The notes under the pieces were generated by a model. The model searched no databases, was not told the DNA's origin, and saw only the letters and a list, made by a program, of their open reading frames with translations. A DNA stretch of 64,000 nucleotides from Caenorhabditis elegans. Lineage: Eukaryota > Nematoda > Chromadorea > Rhabditida > Rhabditidae. Location of the stretch: contig NC_003281.10 in the NCBI RefSeq assembly GCF_000002985.6, positions 8,928,001-8,992,000 of the forward strand, in the 5' to 3' direction. The position numbers and the translations under genes are program-made. This document shows, in pieces, positions 35,480 to 46,125 of this stretch; position 1 is the stretch's first letter; each line of letters starts with the position of its first letter.

Positions 35480-37569
35480 TTTAAGTACCATCACAATTCC
35501 CAATGATGCCCCCCGTTATGATATTGTTGTGAGAAATGAGAGTGACTGTAGCAGTCAATTCTCAACAAGAAGTGTCTAGTATTGTCTCTTTTCCCACCAT
35601 CTTTCCTGTCAGAGCCGAGATTCCATCATCTCTTCTCAAATTTTATGTTTTGTTGCCAACGTCTTGTCTGTCGGCCAAAACAAAACCCATGTGTCCTGTA
35701 TATAAATGTTTCCGAATGTGTACGTCGTTTTCTAACGCAATGCATGAACACAAACATATCAACGAAGATTACATTATTCAGTTAAAGGTTCACAGGCTCA
35801 ATGTGTTAAAATGACAAGCAGACTGACTCTCAACTAAATGGATTTGGAAGAATACGTGGTATGTAGATCAACTTGACGTTTAATGGTAGAATACTAATAC
35901 TTTTAAAGTTTGACTAACTATTAATCTAGTTGTGAATAGTAGTTAGAATATGCAATGGAACTGACATTCTTATAGGTGGAATCATTTCTGATTTTCGATA
36001 AGAATAGATAGTTTTTAACTATGGGTTTTGTAATAATGCAAAGTTTTTGTAACTGTGGCTGAAAGTTAGCTTTAAACAATAGATCTCATAACCTTTTATA
36101 GTTGACTGATAGCTAGAGATGTTAGGTGCGCGCCCATTTCACAACACTATAACGTATTCATTGTTCAGAGCAGCGGAGGAGGAGGAGGATCGTCTTATTC
36201 CGGCGGAGGAGAAGCATCATCGTCATCCGGAGGTGGATATTCAGGAGGTGGTGAATCCTCATCGAGCGGTGGATCTTCTTATTCTAGCGGAGGAGACTCG
36301 TCTTCGTCATCAGGCGGAGGATACTCATCGGGAGGTGACAGCTCATCATCATCATCTTCATCTGGAGGATATTCGGGAGGGAGTGATTCATCGTCGAGCT
36401 CATCATCCTCGTCTGGTGGATATTCATCCGGAGGAGGCGATGCTGGAGCATCATCTGGAGGAGAGTCCTCTTCTGCAGGAGGATATTCCGGATCTTCATC
36501 AAGCGGAGGAGAAGCATCATCCGGAGGATACTCTGGTGGATCGTCAGAGCCAGCACCAGCTCCAGAAGCAGCACCTGCTTCATCTGGGGGATACTCAGGA
36601 GGATCCGAAGCAGCACCAGAAGCTGCTCCAGCAGCACCATCAGGTGGATATTCAGGATCTGAGGCTGCACCAGAAGCTGCTCCAGCAGCCCCATCAGGTG
36701 GATATTCAGGATCCGAAGCAGCACCAGAAGCTGCTCCAGCAGCACCATCAGGTGGATATTCAGGTTCTGAAGCTGCACCGGAAGCCGCTCCAGCGGCCCC
36801 ATCCGGTGGATACTCTGGATCTGAAGCAGCACCAGAAGCAGCTCCAGCAGCTCCATCTGGGGGATATTCCGGATCAGAGGCAGCTCCAGAAGCCGCACCA
36901 GCAGCCCCATCTGGGGGATACTCAGGATCTGAATCCTCAGCACCTGCCGCTCCAGAGCCAGCTCCGTCTTCTGGAGGCTATTCTGGAGGAGGAGGTGACG
37001 CTGGATCAGCTGCTGGAGGCAGCAACTACTCTGGAGGTGGTGAAACCGCTCCAGCTGCCCCACCACCAGCTCCGGAACCAGCTCAAACCTACTCAGGAGC
37101 AGGTGGAGAGTCGGCCGCCGCCGCACCAGCACCATCTGGAGGAGGATACAGTGGAAGTGGAGGAGCCGGTGGAGCACCAAATGGAGCCAATTATGACGAA
37201 GCACAAGAAGATGTAGAAGAATATGAAGGAGGAGCTGCTGGATTCAGAAACAGAAGATTCTCAAAGGGAGGAACTGCTGATGATACTCCAATCTGTAACT
37301 CAGTTAGACTCAGGAAACTTATTAGACAGGTTAGTAGAACTCAAATGAATGTTTAAACATTCTAAACTGAAAAACAATTTCAGAGTCTCACTGAGGATCC
37401 AGAATCCTCAATGCAACGTTTGGCTCAACGTGTCAAATCTCGTCTTGTGAGTGGAGAATTCTATGTTGCCTGTGGAGAGCAAGGTCTCTTACCACTTGCT
37501 GGAGAGAATCGTGAGCACTGTTTCATCAAGAGCGGAAAATTCGCTTGCTATGTCCTAAGAAAAGCCTAA
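34295..37569 (+). CDS. grl-25: Ground-like domain secreted protein, long form
   Basis: Proposed exons: 34295-34388, 34438-35055, 35106-35198, 35244-35416, 36169-37329, 37384-37569; 774 residues. The start follows GATTTCAG by one base. Residues 1-19 (MATYLRLVVLFLLTIHVSS) are a signal peptide. Then comes a Gly/Cys-rich block of about 200 residues (GGGCGGGG repeats with CAPPPAPC inserts), GGY/GSS repeats, a poly-Pro stretch, a Ser/Gly/Ala/Pro region with six tandem 18-residue repeats, and a C-terminal ground-like domain of about 90 residues (CNSVRLRKLI...FYVACGEQG...HCFIKSGKFACYVLRKA). Ground-like proteins are nematode secreted, Hedgehog-related products, often cuticle-associated. Joining exon 4 to exon 5 needs a GC donor (CAA|GCAAGT); reading on instead gives a short form ending at 35479. 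Named from memory as ZK643.8. Confidence 0.75.
36587..36925 (+). repeat. Coding minisatellite, six 54-bp units in grl-25
   Basis: Six in-frame tandem units encode SGSEAAPEAAPAAPSGGY (18 residues). Units differ mainly at synonymous third positions, while the peptide is nearly invariant. Confidence 0.85.
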
Positions 37570-38129
37570 ACATGAGCTGTACAACTTGTCACATGACTAT
37601 TTATTCTAATTTAATATACATTGGTTATAACTTCTCGCACTCGATACATTTGACAGGAACACAATTTTTTTCAATAAATTATTATTAATAAATCGTTTTC
37701 TGATTAATTTGATGGATTATTCTTTGAAATTTGAGTACTGTACATTGGGATTTTTCTTCAAAAATAAAATTTTCAAATTCACAAAAACAACAAAAGAATC
37801 TGATAGGTTGGAAACGTAGGCGGAGCGAATCGCTGATTGGTCGCAGTTCTCATTTCGGAGAGAATTCAAATGGGTTCAAATGTCAATATTTTTCGTTTTT
37901 CTTTTAGTGTTTCTGAATTAGAGAATAGTTTGGATTTTTATGCAAAATCCCCATTTACGGTACGCTAAGTTTCTACTCACTTCATGCGGAAAAAGGACAA
38001 CTTTACAATGAGTTCATATGAAACTACTTAGATGCTCATAAAAACCTTTTTTTTTTGCAAAATAATTTACTGATAATAAATAAAGGCAGAAAAGAAAATA
38101 ATTTTGAAACACTGGAAAATTTATCATTA
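37570..38129. other. Convergent 3' region, grl-25 and BUD13
   Basis: grl-25 has AATAAA near 37673. A fragment GGCGGAGCGAATCGCTGATT (about 37811) resembles the flank of the GGGTCTCGTTAGG repeat family. No gene is seen. Confidence 0.5.
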
Positions 38130-39715
38130 TTACTCGTATTCGGCAATCGATTTGTAGTATTCGGATTGATTTGCTGTTTTGGTGTTCTCCGTTTTTGCAA
38201 GTTTTCCTTCGAATCCATTTGATCTGAAATTTAAAATTTGTATTTTTCATGTCTCAAATTCTGAGGGTTTACCTGTCCACTCCGTCCCATCGATATCCGG
38301 GGGCGATTCCAAATCGATTTGGTACAAAATGTCCGTGATATGAAGGATATACCAGTTCTCCACGATCAATTGCTGTGTCTCGGCGCTTTTTCTGAATCAT
38401 GTTTGCCATCGGATCAGCCGCATGCAGCACTTCTTTTAGATGGGCATTCATTGCATCGTCATCTCGAGCTCTAGCCATTGGCTCAGCAGCAACTCTGGCC
38501 ATTTCTTCAAGTTGTGCTCTACGATCTTCAATCTGAGCAACTCCTTTATTCCATGATTTATATTTTTCTTTCAATTCTTCTGTTTTCTTCGTTTCGCGTT
38601 CTTTTTTCGCCTGATCTTCTTCAGAATCTTTGCCTTTTTTCTTCGTTTGTTTCTGTCTGTATACAGTATCAGCGAATCGACCGCTCACCGAAGTGTCCAT
38701 TTCTTCAAACATTTTCGAATTTTTAGCTCTCAGTTTATCGCTCTCTTCTTTCAAATCTCGTGCTGATTGCAATCCGGATCTTTTGCCTTCTAACGTTCTT
38801 CCAGATGTCTCTGTATCACTGTCAGGCTCTTCTTTCTTTATTTTCTTCGGTTCTTCGATCTTTCTCGATTTTCTCGGGGGACTCAGATCATCGTCTTTAC
38901 GTCGACGAGCAGGAGATGATGGTCGTCTTCTAGGCGGAGAATTATCCGAATCACGACGAGAACGGTTACGAGGAGGCGAGTTGTCACTATCATGCCGATC
39001 TCTTCGCGTTCTGGGTGGTGAGCGTCGATTTCTAGCAGATGGACTTTCTGAAAAATGCAAATAAAATATTTATGATTGAGCAAAAATAGGTTTTCGACGA
39101 ACCTTCTCTTATTTTCCGTGATGGACGTGGGGGTGAATTGTCACTATCGTGTCGTCTTCTCCTTGGCGGTGAATTATCTGAAAATTCGAGGTATCAAATT
39201 TTTTAAAGTTTTTAAAAGTTTACTTACCCTTGTCGCTGTCATGCCGATTTCGTGATGGTCGTGGTGGAGAATTGTCACTGTCATTTCGCTTTCTAGAAGG
39301 TCTTGGTGGAGAGTTGTCGCTATCGTGACGTTGACGTTTCCCCCGCGGCGGAGAGTTATCAGGTGATAATGGTTCCGGTTTTATTACTTTTGGAGCATCA
39401 ACCTCGGCAAATGTCTGCTTGAATCCATGAACTACTTTTGCTTTCTTAACGCTCTGCTTCAAAACTTCAATTTCTTCTCGTTCTTCGTCGGATCCAATAT
39501 CTCTTGTTTTGGCAGCATCCACAGAAAGAAATGCATCTTCTTCGATTAGTCGCAGCCTGAAATATAATGTATTTTTTAATATAAACTTTCTTCAAATAAT
39601 ATTTAACTTACCCGCTTGGCTTGTTTTTGTCTTTGTTCTTCTTCTTTTTCTTCTTTTCGATATCACCGGAAGCAGGAGACAGATATTTTTTTAAATAATC
39701 CGCTTTCGATGTCAT
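38130..39715 (-). CDS. BUD13 homologue (RES complex, pre-mRNA splicing)
   Basis: Five exons, high to low: 39715-39612, 39556-39228, 39177-39103, 39047-38273, 38223-38130; 458 residues. The N-terminus (MTSKADYLKKYL) is typical of BUD13. A central array repeats the motif HDSDNSPPR with interspersed arginines, the animal BUD13 hallmark. The conserved C-terminus includes GKRSGLQSARDL, VYRQK and a tail with HGHFVPNRFGIAPGYRWDGV and DRSNGFE. In yeast and animals BUD13 is a subunit of the RES complex, bound to the activated spliceosome, promoting splicing of weak introns and nuclear retention of unspliced RNA. Trans-splice-like acceptor 12 nt before the ATG. Head-to-head with the RPAP2-like gene. 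From memory, R08D7.1. Confidence 0.92.
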
Positions 39716-39975
39716 AGCTGGCGATTACTGAAACAAATATAACTGTATTTAGACAAGTTTAAATTAAATAATAACATTATTAAAGTATTAAAAAGAAAAA
39801 AAGTCGAATTCGAAAATGGTGGCCGCGTGGCCGAACTAGGCTGGAGTTCTCGGCCATAATGATATTTCTAGTCCATTTTGTCGAAAAATAAAATGTTTTT
39901 AAACATAGTATTTTTCAAAGGAATTCCAGTTTTCAAAGCTTTTCTAGGAAATATATTTTCTTTAAGGTTCCTAGA
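39716..39975. promoter_or_regulatory. Bidirectional promoter region, BUD13 and RPAP2-like
   Basis: 260 bp separate two divergent start codons. It contains GGTGGCCGCGTGGCCGAACT (39820-39839) and a later TCTCGGCCAT, a GGCC-type dispersed motif common in worm genomes. Confidence 0.5.
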
Positions 39976-41627
39976 ATGGAGACTGAAATTCCGGTGAATG
40001 AAAAGGAGACTTCCTTCCGCAGAAGAGTTTACACTACGATCGAAACTCTCATTGACATCGAAAATACTGATCAATTACAAGAACATGTAAGATTATTTAA
40101 ATGATGATAAGATTTATTAAAGTTTTGTTTTTCAGCTTCCACATCTCCACTGTCTCGGATGGGACGAAGTTGTCGAAGAGCGATATGTGAATAAGCAGTG
40201 CGGTTTTCCTTCTTGTCAAAAAGCTCCACCAAAAATCACTAGAAATCAAATGTTCGAAATCGACAGAAAAGAAGGAAAAATTTTCGAGTTTCGCAAGCAA
40301 AGAGCTAAATTTTGTTCGGAGATGTGCTATCAGAAAAGTTCTTTCGTAAGAAAGCAATTAGATGAGCATCCGCTCTGGATTACCGGTTTAACGGAGGCGA
40401 GAACTCGTAAGTTATTGTATCAAATAATACTATTAACCGTATTCATTATTCAGAGAAAGTATACGAAGTTCCTGATGAATCATTTGTAAGCCCGATTGCT
40501 GAAAAAAGTGAACCCGTGGATTCGCAATTCAAAAAAGAACCTTCTATTTGGCTGGTGACCGATTCGGTAAGTGAAGAGAAATGCTCACTAATATATTTAA
40601 GTGTTTCAGATCATTGCGAAAGTTCAAGACATGAAACTAAGCGAAGAAGCCGAAGAACCAAAATCTCTAGATCCAGAAGATCAAGATATCGAACCATTTA
40701 AATTAACTGATGATGACAAAGATTTTATCAAATCTATCAAGGAATTTAGAAATTCGAATTTTGGTCCTCCATCGACTTCGAAACTTTTGAAAACAGCCCC
40801 GAAACCTGTACTATCAGCAAAAGATCGTAAAAAAGAAGACGAAGTTCTCGCAAAGCTGCGTGCAAAGTATGGAAATAAAAATGCTCTGCAAAAGAAGCCA
40901 CCAATTCTGATTGAGGCTCAAGAGATCCATTCAAAATTGAAAACTATGGAAAAAGCAAAAGAAGCGTGGCTCGTTGATTTAATTAAGTTAGAAAACTCTC
41001 AAAATATAAATTTTACAAATAATTATCTCATTTAAGATCCTGGTTCACACCTGAAACTCGTAAATTGGTTCGAGAAGGTGCCAGACCAACCGGTGGAGCT
41101 GCTGAGCAAATTTTGATGGATTTTTTGTCCGGTAAAAAGGTGGACGCGGAGAAATTGGTCAATTTGCCGAATCTTGATAAGTACAATGTGAAAGAGAAGA
41201 GATTGAATATTTTCCTGCATTCTATTAGGAATCAGTGAGTTTATCTAGCAATTTTAAATATTAATTTTGAAATTACAGCTGGATGGATTTGGAAGCACGT
41301 TTACATTTAACTCCAACTCGTCGTGATATTCTCAGTCGAGTAGCTTCGACATTCCAACTCGATTCGGAAAATATCACTGGCTGGACAAAGAGAGAAATTA
41401 ATTCTATCGTTATTGCTCTTTTCATTGTGTAAGTTCTAAAAAATGCATAATTAAAAAATTTCAAAATGTTGAAATTTAGGATTTGCCTCGTCGATGTTGA
41501 GCTTGGAGACGACTACTTCAAGAAGGACAACGCTTCTCCAGAACTTACTGCGATTTCCAATGAACTATGCGGGCTTGATTCTTTCCAAATTACCGGTTTG
41601 CACGCTGCGATTAAATCCCAATGTTGA
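39976..41627 (+). CDS. rpap-2: RPAP2/Rtr1-family RNA polymerase II CTD phosphatase
   Basis: Seven exons: 39976-40086, 40136-40406, 40454-40566, 40610-40986, 41037-41234, 41279-41428, 41480-41627; 455 residues. The Rtr1/RPAP2 zinc region is visible: CGFPSCQKAP followed about 45 residues later by FCSEMCYQKSSFVRKQL, giving paired cysteines, then ...HPLWITG. The family dephosphorylates Ser5 of the Pol II CTD and helps Pol II assembly and nuclear import. The C-terminal half (TPETRKLV, ARLHLTPTRRDILSRVA, LCGLDSFQITGLHAAIKSQC) is family-like but less conserved. The intron 4 donor is GTTAGA, weaker than usual. Tail-to-tail with eIF3d, with only about 100 bp between stop codons. Symbol from memory (R08D7.2). 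Confidence 0.85.
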
Positions 41628-41728
41628 ATGATATTTTGAATAAAGTTTATCTTATCAGAACCAAGTTTAATTAACAAGAGACAATAATTAGAAAAGCGAA
41701 TACAAGAAATTGTCAGAAACCGGGGACT

Positions 41729-43576
41729 TTATTGATCGTCATCCGAGTTCTCCTCGTCGGAGCTCTCGCGCTCGCTTTCGAAAGTTCCTTCTGGAAGCGA
41801 ATAAAGGCGGATAACCGGAGATTGTGGATCCTTCATCAACAAGTACTTTCCTGGTTTTTGCTTCATACAACTGGAAAAAATTGATTACCAGTCTGGATGT
41901 GCTCGTTCTTACCTGTCAATGACGCATCTAAGAATTCCCCAGCAGTTATCCATGTTCAAGGCGATGTTGCTAGCAAACTCCGTTGGCTTTACGTATTGGG
42001 TGAGTAGAATAGAATGATTTTGTGTGCTGCGTGCATTGTTACGAGACACATATCCGAGCTTCATTGTGTCGGAACCGGCAAGAAGTGCTTGCAGAGTCCA
42101 CTTTGCAACCTTAGCTGAGTTGTTCTTGATTTCGGTGGCCATTACGGCTCCCTTTTGAACATCAAGCTTTGTTCTCCAGTCGACACCTCCAGATTGTGTG
42201 CTATCCCATTCGTTGAATGCCTTGATTGTAAGAGTCTGAGTCTCATTTCCGAGTCCGTGAATAACTCCATCCAATTCTGTACGGCAAACCAACTCAACTG
42301 GTTTTCCATCAACTCCGTTTCCAAGATTCCACTTACGGTATCTAAAAATTGTTTAATTAAAGATCAAAATTTTAAACGAAAATCCTACTTGTAAGCAGTT
42401 CCTGACTCTCCAGTCTCCTCGTCTTCGAATGGAGCACGAGCATTCTTGAAGGTGAATCCTGCGTCGTTTCTCTTGACGACTTGACGACGGAAGTTTTGGT
42501 TAATGTAGAATGCCTCGGTCGCAAGATCCTTGGCATTGTTGATACCATTTCCGTCGAATGATGGTGGTTCGGCACTAGTCTCGGAAACAGTAAGGGTCTC
42601 AACTGGATTCAAAATATCTCTAGTGTTTCTCTTATCGAAGAAAAGTTTGTCTCCGACTCTGTAGGCAACAATGTCCCACGAGTAGACCGAACGAGGAGCA
42701 GTCATCAAAGTAGCAAGAATTATGTCTGTTCCGAAAACATTTCCAGCACCACCTTGAGCAAGTTCTTGAATTACAGGATCTTCCGTTGTGGTGACATTGT
42801 AGAACACGCCAGCGCATCTTTGAAGCGGAATAGAATTTTTCACAGAAACGCGATCAATAGTCTTGTCATAGTATTGAAGACTTCCATACTGGTGATCCCC
42901 AATGTCGTCTCCTCCTGGGATGTTAGGAAGAGCAAGTTTGGAAAACGCACTAAGATTCATTTCTTCAAGAACAACCCATTCCGGTCTAACTTGAACAGAT
43001 GGAAGACGTTCCTTCGGCCGATCACCTCCGAATCGACCACCTTGTCCGCGTTGTCCTTGACGAGCATTTCCTCCACGACGTTGCCACATCTTGAAGGCAC
43101 GTTGTTGCTCCTTGGCGATACTTCTCTTCATTCTCAAATTCGTTGACTGGTTCACCATCTCACGCTTCTCATTTTCTTTCTGCATCATCTTACGAAGATG
43201 CATTTGGCGGACACGGAAGTTGCGCTGTGGATTGCGAGCCATTGGTTTAGAAGTGTCAACAAGTTGGAAGTTATGCTCATCCATTCCATGAATGTAATCG
43301 AACTGACTTCCAGCGTTGGCGGCGGATCCATAGACACGCTCATTGTATCTAAATTTCAAGTTTTAACGATACCACTCATTTGTTGTATAAAAACCTCTCA
43401 TTTCCTCTTCTATAGAATCTATCAACACCAATCCAGTCGGCAACACGTCCGATGCGATCAGCCTTGTTGAATTGTTGGAATGGAACAGGCTCATCAGCAG
43501 AGGAACTCGACGCCAATGGACCCCATCCGACTGTATTATCAGCCAATGACAACAGTTCAAACTTTGGTAGAGCCAT
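41729..43576 (-). CDS. eif-3.D: Translation initiation factor eIF3 subunit D
   Basis: Four exons, high to low: 43576-43395, 43348-42389, 42341-41913, 41870-41729; 570 residues. Diagnostic blocks of eIF3d: DNTVGWGP and [15 protein letters not shown] at the N-terminus, [19 protein letters not shown], and [21 protein letters not shown] (counted in pieces), with an acidic end (DEENSDDD). The subunit is part of the 13-subunit eIF3 complex, and in animals its cap-binding fold supports selective initiation. The start is 2 nt after CAG, so the leader is probably SL-derived. The stop codon overlaps an AATAAA on the minus strand. From memory, R08D7.3. Confidence 0.97.
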
Positions 43577-43930
43577 ACCTGAAATAAATATAAAATAGTG
43601 TTGAAATGCAATTTTAGGCCAAACGATAGCAACGACAAAAGAAATGGAAATGGAACAATAACATTCGAGAGCATTTAAAATATAGTTACAAGACTTTCAT
43701 GAATTTATATAATTCACAAAACAGAAAAATTAATCAGAAAATCGTATAAAAATGTGAAAAATCCGACAAGAACGCGTGTAAAAATAAAAATGTTTAATCG
43801 AGAAATGCGCAAGGTACACGAAACGCGCCAACATTCGCCACTTGACGCCACCTCAATTTTTGGTTTTTATTTGTTTTCTCCAAATTTCCTCGCATAATCA
43901 GAATATAATTCCAGAAACGGGTCCACCTTG
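43577..43930. promoter_or_regulatory. Bidirectional promoter region, eIF3d and LYRM1-like
   Basis: 354 bp between divergent starts. The middle (GAAACGCGCCAACATTCGCC, 43819-43838) is less AT-rich. AATTCCAG at 43907-43914 is the probable trans-splice acceptor of the LYRM1-like gene, 16 nt before its ATG. Confidence 0.5.
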
Positions 43931-44348
43931 ATGAATACAGTGCCACAAAGTATTCGAGTCATTCAGCTCTATCGACAGATTTTAAAATTGGGCAAGAATT
44001 GGAAAGCAAAAGAAGAAACAAATACTGTAGTTGAGAGACAACAAATTATCACTGAAGCTCGTCAGGCTTTCCGAGAGCACCAGCAGGTATTCTCGTTCTC
44101 AATATTGATGTGGAAACTAATTATATGGGATTTTTCAGGAAAAAGACCCAATAGTGATTGGCAAACTAATCTATCAAGCGGAGCAGCGAATCGTTCAAGC
44201 AGAACACTACGGAATTCCACATGCAAGACCCGAATACCTTCCTCCTGATACCGCTTATTCAGTCAGAACGAAAACGCAAAATTTTCACAAAATGTCAAGA
44301 AAACGGAGAACTGAGCGGGATGGTCCACTCAGAAAAGGAGACAACTGA
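43931..44348 (+). CDS. LYR-motif protein, LYRM1-like
   Basis: Two exons, 43931-44086 and 44139-44348; 121 residues. The LYR motif is plain ([15 protein letters not shown]), followed by a basic helix ([13 protein letters not shown]) and a C-terminal segment [14 protein letters not shown] that matches the layout of animal LYRM1 rather than other LYR proteins. LYR proteins are small, mostly mitochondrial factors working with acyl-carrier protein in Fe-S or respiratory complex assembly; LYRM1 itself is poorly defined. Its last 128 nt overlap, in a different frame, the open frame of the methyltransferase downstream, and at least 29 nt overlap whichever methyltransferase start is used. Confidence 0.85.
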
Positions 44349-45670
44349 ACTCCAGTTCAAAAGATTTTATTGTAGCGCTTCAAAAATTCCGGATCAGCTA
44401 ATGAAGGATATTGTAGAACAATGCATAAAAGATTCGGAATATGCTGAGAATCTTTGCAACAATGTCTTCAATAATGAAATTGTCACATCGCATGAAATTC
44501 GTTACAAATTTCAAATAAATGTTCTTAAAAACTTGATTTCTGAACTTCAAGCCAATAATGTTGTTGTTCCTGATTCAATGTTCGACAGGCTTGGTTCTCT
44601 AATGGGAATGAAAGAAGGAGAATATGTGGAAAGAGTAAGTTTTTAAACAATTCGTCAGCTCAAATGGAAATAATTTCATATTTTCAGGTTTACCTAACCG
44701 ATGGAGGCGACAAAGTTCTAGCGAAATTCTCGGAAGCTGTAAATCAACTATCAATGGGTACAACTGGCTTATCAGTTTGGCAAGCTTCTTGTGATCTCGC
44801 CAATCTTTTTCGCTTGATTCCCTCCGAGTACAATCGAATATTAGAACTCGGGTCAGGATGTGGTGTTAGTGGAATTGCAATTGCAAAAATGAATGATTGT
44901 TGTGTGACGCTCACTGATTATGATGATAATGTGCTGAATCTTTTAGAAGAGAATATTGCGAAAAACGATCTGAAGAGTGATACTGAAGGTATTTTTTGAG
45001 AAATAAAATCGACTCCTTCCGTATTTCAAATTTAAAAATATTTAGAATCTAAATTGTAGATTCGTCAGCCAACAACAATCAAGCAACAGTTCGCTCACTC
45101 AATTGGTGTGATTTTGATTTCTCTGAATGGAAGGAACCCACGGATTTGATTATCGCGGCCGGTAGGTTTTGCTAATACTTTTATTTGTTAAATTCTTTGT
45201 TTTTCTATATGATATTCGTGTGAAACGAAACCCTTCAAATAACAGCTTCAGGCACTCATTATCCAAGTCTTCTCATTTCTCTGTGTCTCTCTTCTCTTTC
45301 ACGTCTCCTTTTTCAGATGTTGTCTACGACACTGCATTGCTCGCCTCTCTCTGCAATGTGCTCAATCTTCTGCTCCGCCACTCAAAAGCTGCTATCGTTG
45401 CGTGCACTCGTCGTAACGAGTCGAGTATTGAGTGTTTCGAGCATCATTTGAGTTAGTTATTTTTCTTTCGTACACAATATTTTTCTATTCACTATATTTT
45501 TTACAGAAATGGCAAAACTAGAAATTGTGGAAAAATTCGAATACGAAAACGGTGCCTACACAATTGGAGAAAATTCGTATCATTATGCATCTATTTTCCC
45601 ATTTTTCTCAACTCTCAAAACACCTACAATTTTTTATAATATCCAGCCTAAAAATAAATTAGTTTTTTAG
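44320..45670 (+). CDS. EEF2KMT/FAM86-type protein-lysine methyltransferase
   Basis: Exons: 44320-44634, 44688-44988, 45060-45161, 45317-45451, 45507-45670; 338 residues from ATG 44320, or 371 from the in-frame ATG at 44221. The shorter start gives an N-terminus ([17 protein letters not shown]) resembling vertebrate FAM86. The Rossmann methyltransferase core has motif [18 protein letters not shown], an acidic strand end (LTDYDDNVL), and [21 protein letters not shown] precedes motif I as in METTL/FAM86 enzymes. The vertebrate homologue trimethylates a lysine of elongation factor 2. The start lies within the LYRM1-like CDS on the same strand, so translation must use a separate transcript, SL trans-splicing at the shared acceptor (44138), or reinitiation. 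From memory, R08D7.4. Confidence 0.85.
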
Positions 45671-46125
45671 TATTAAAGCTTCATTAAAATTTTTTATTTC
45701 ACATCGTTACTGCGACGTATTGCATTTATCTATTATTTTTCTATTTTTTCCTTATTGTCCGAACGCGAAATTCTGTGGTTTTGCTCCAACAATACGATTC
45801 CTGGTCTCGACACGGCAGTTTTTGCTGAATACAAACGGAGTTTACGTCTTTAAAAGATTACTGTAATTTTAAACTTCCGTTGCCGCGTATTTTTAATCGA
45901 AGGTTCATATTTTTCATTAAAAACTATATATTCGTTGAAAAATAAAAAATAAACCATTAAAACACTTATATTTTTTAATTGTGAGAAAAACTATAAGAAG
46001 TTTCACAGCAATCAAAGTTTCAATCTACAGTACTATTTAAAGGCGCACACCCGTTTGTATTGTCGTGTCGAGACCAGGTTTTTTTGGAGAAACATTTGGA
46101 CAATATGCATATAATTTTTTTACAG
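45671..46125. other. Intergenic segment filled by a foldback repeat
   Basis: The 455 bp between the methyltransferase and the EF-hand gene are mostly a CGGTCTC/GAGACC foldback (45778-46089: CTGGTCTCGACACGGCAG on the left, GTCGTGTCGAGACCAGG on the right). A TTTTTTACAG acceptor abuts the next ATG. The two genes could be co-transcribed, but I see no clear SL2 signal. Confidence 0.6.

Noticed and set aside
36119..37216. 365-residue + frame and 306-residue - frame over the grl-25 repeat exon
   Set aside because: Both are shadows of the true frame (SGGYSG/APEAAP repeats ending in the ground-like domain). The + frame is rich in HH/EE runs typical of shifted GGA/CCA repeats.
39781..39860. GGTGGCCGCGTGGCCGAACT patch as a possible tRNA or conserved RNA
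   Set aside because: It resembles the dispersed GGCCGA/TCGGCC repeat found widely in worm DNA; no tRNA boxes or stems.
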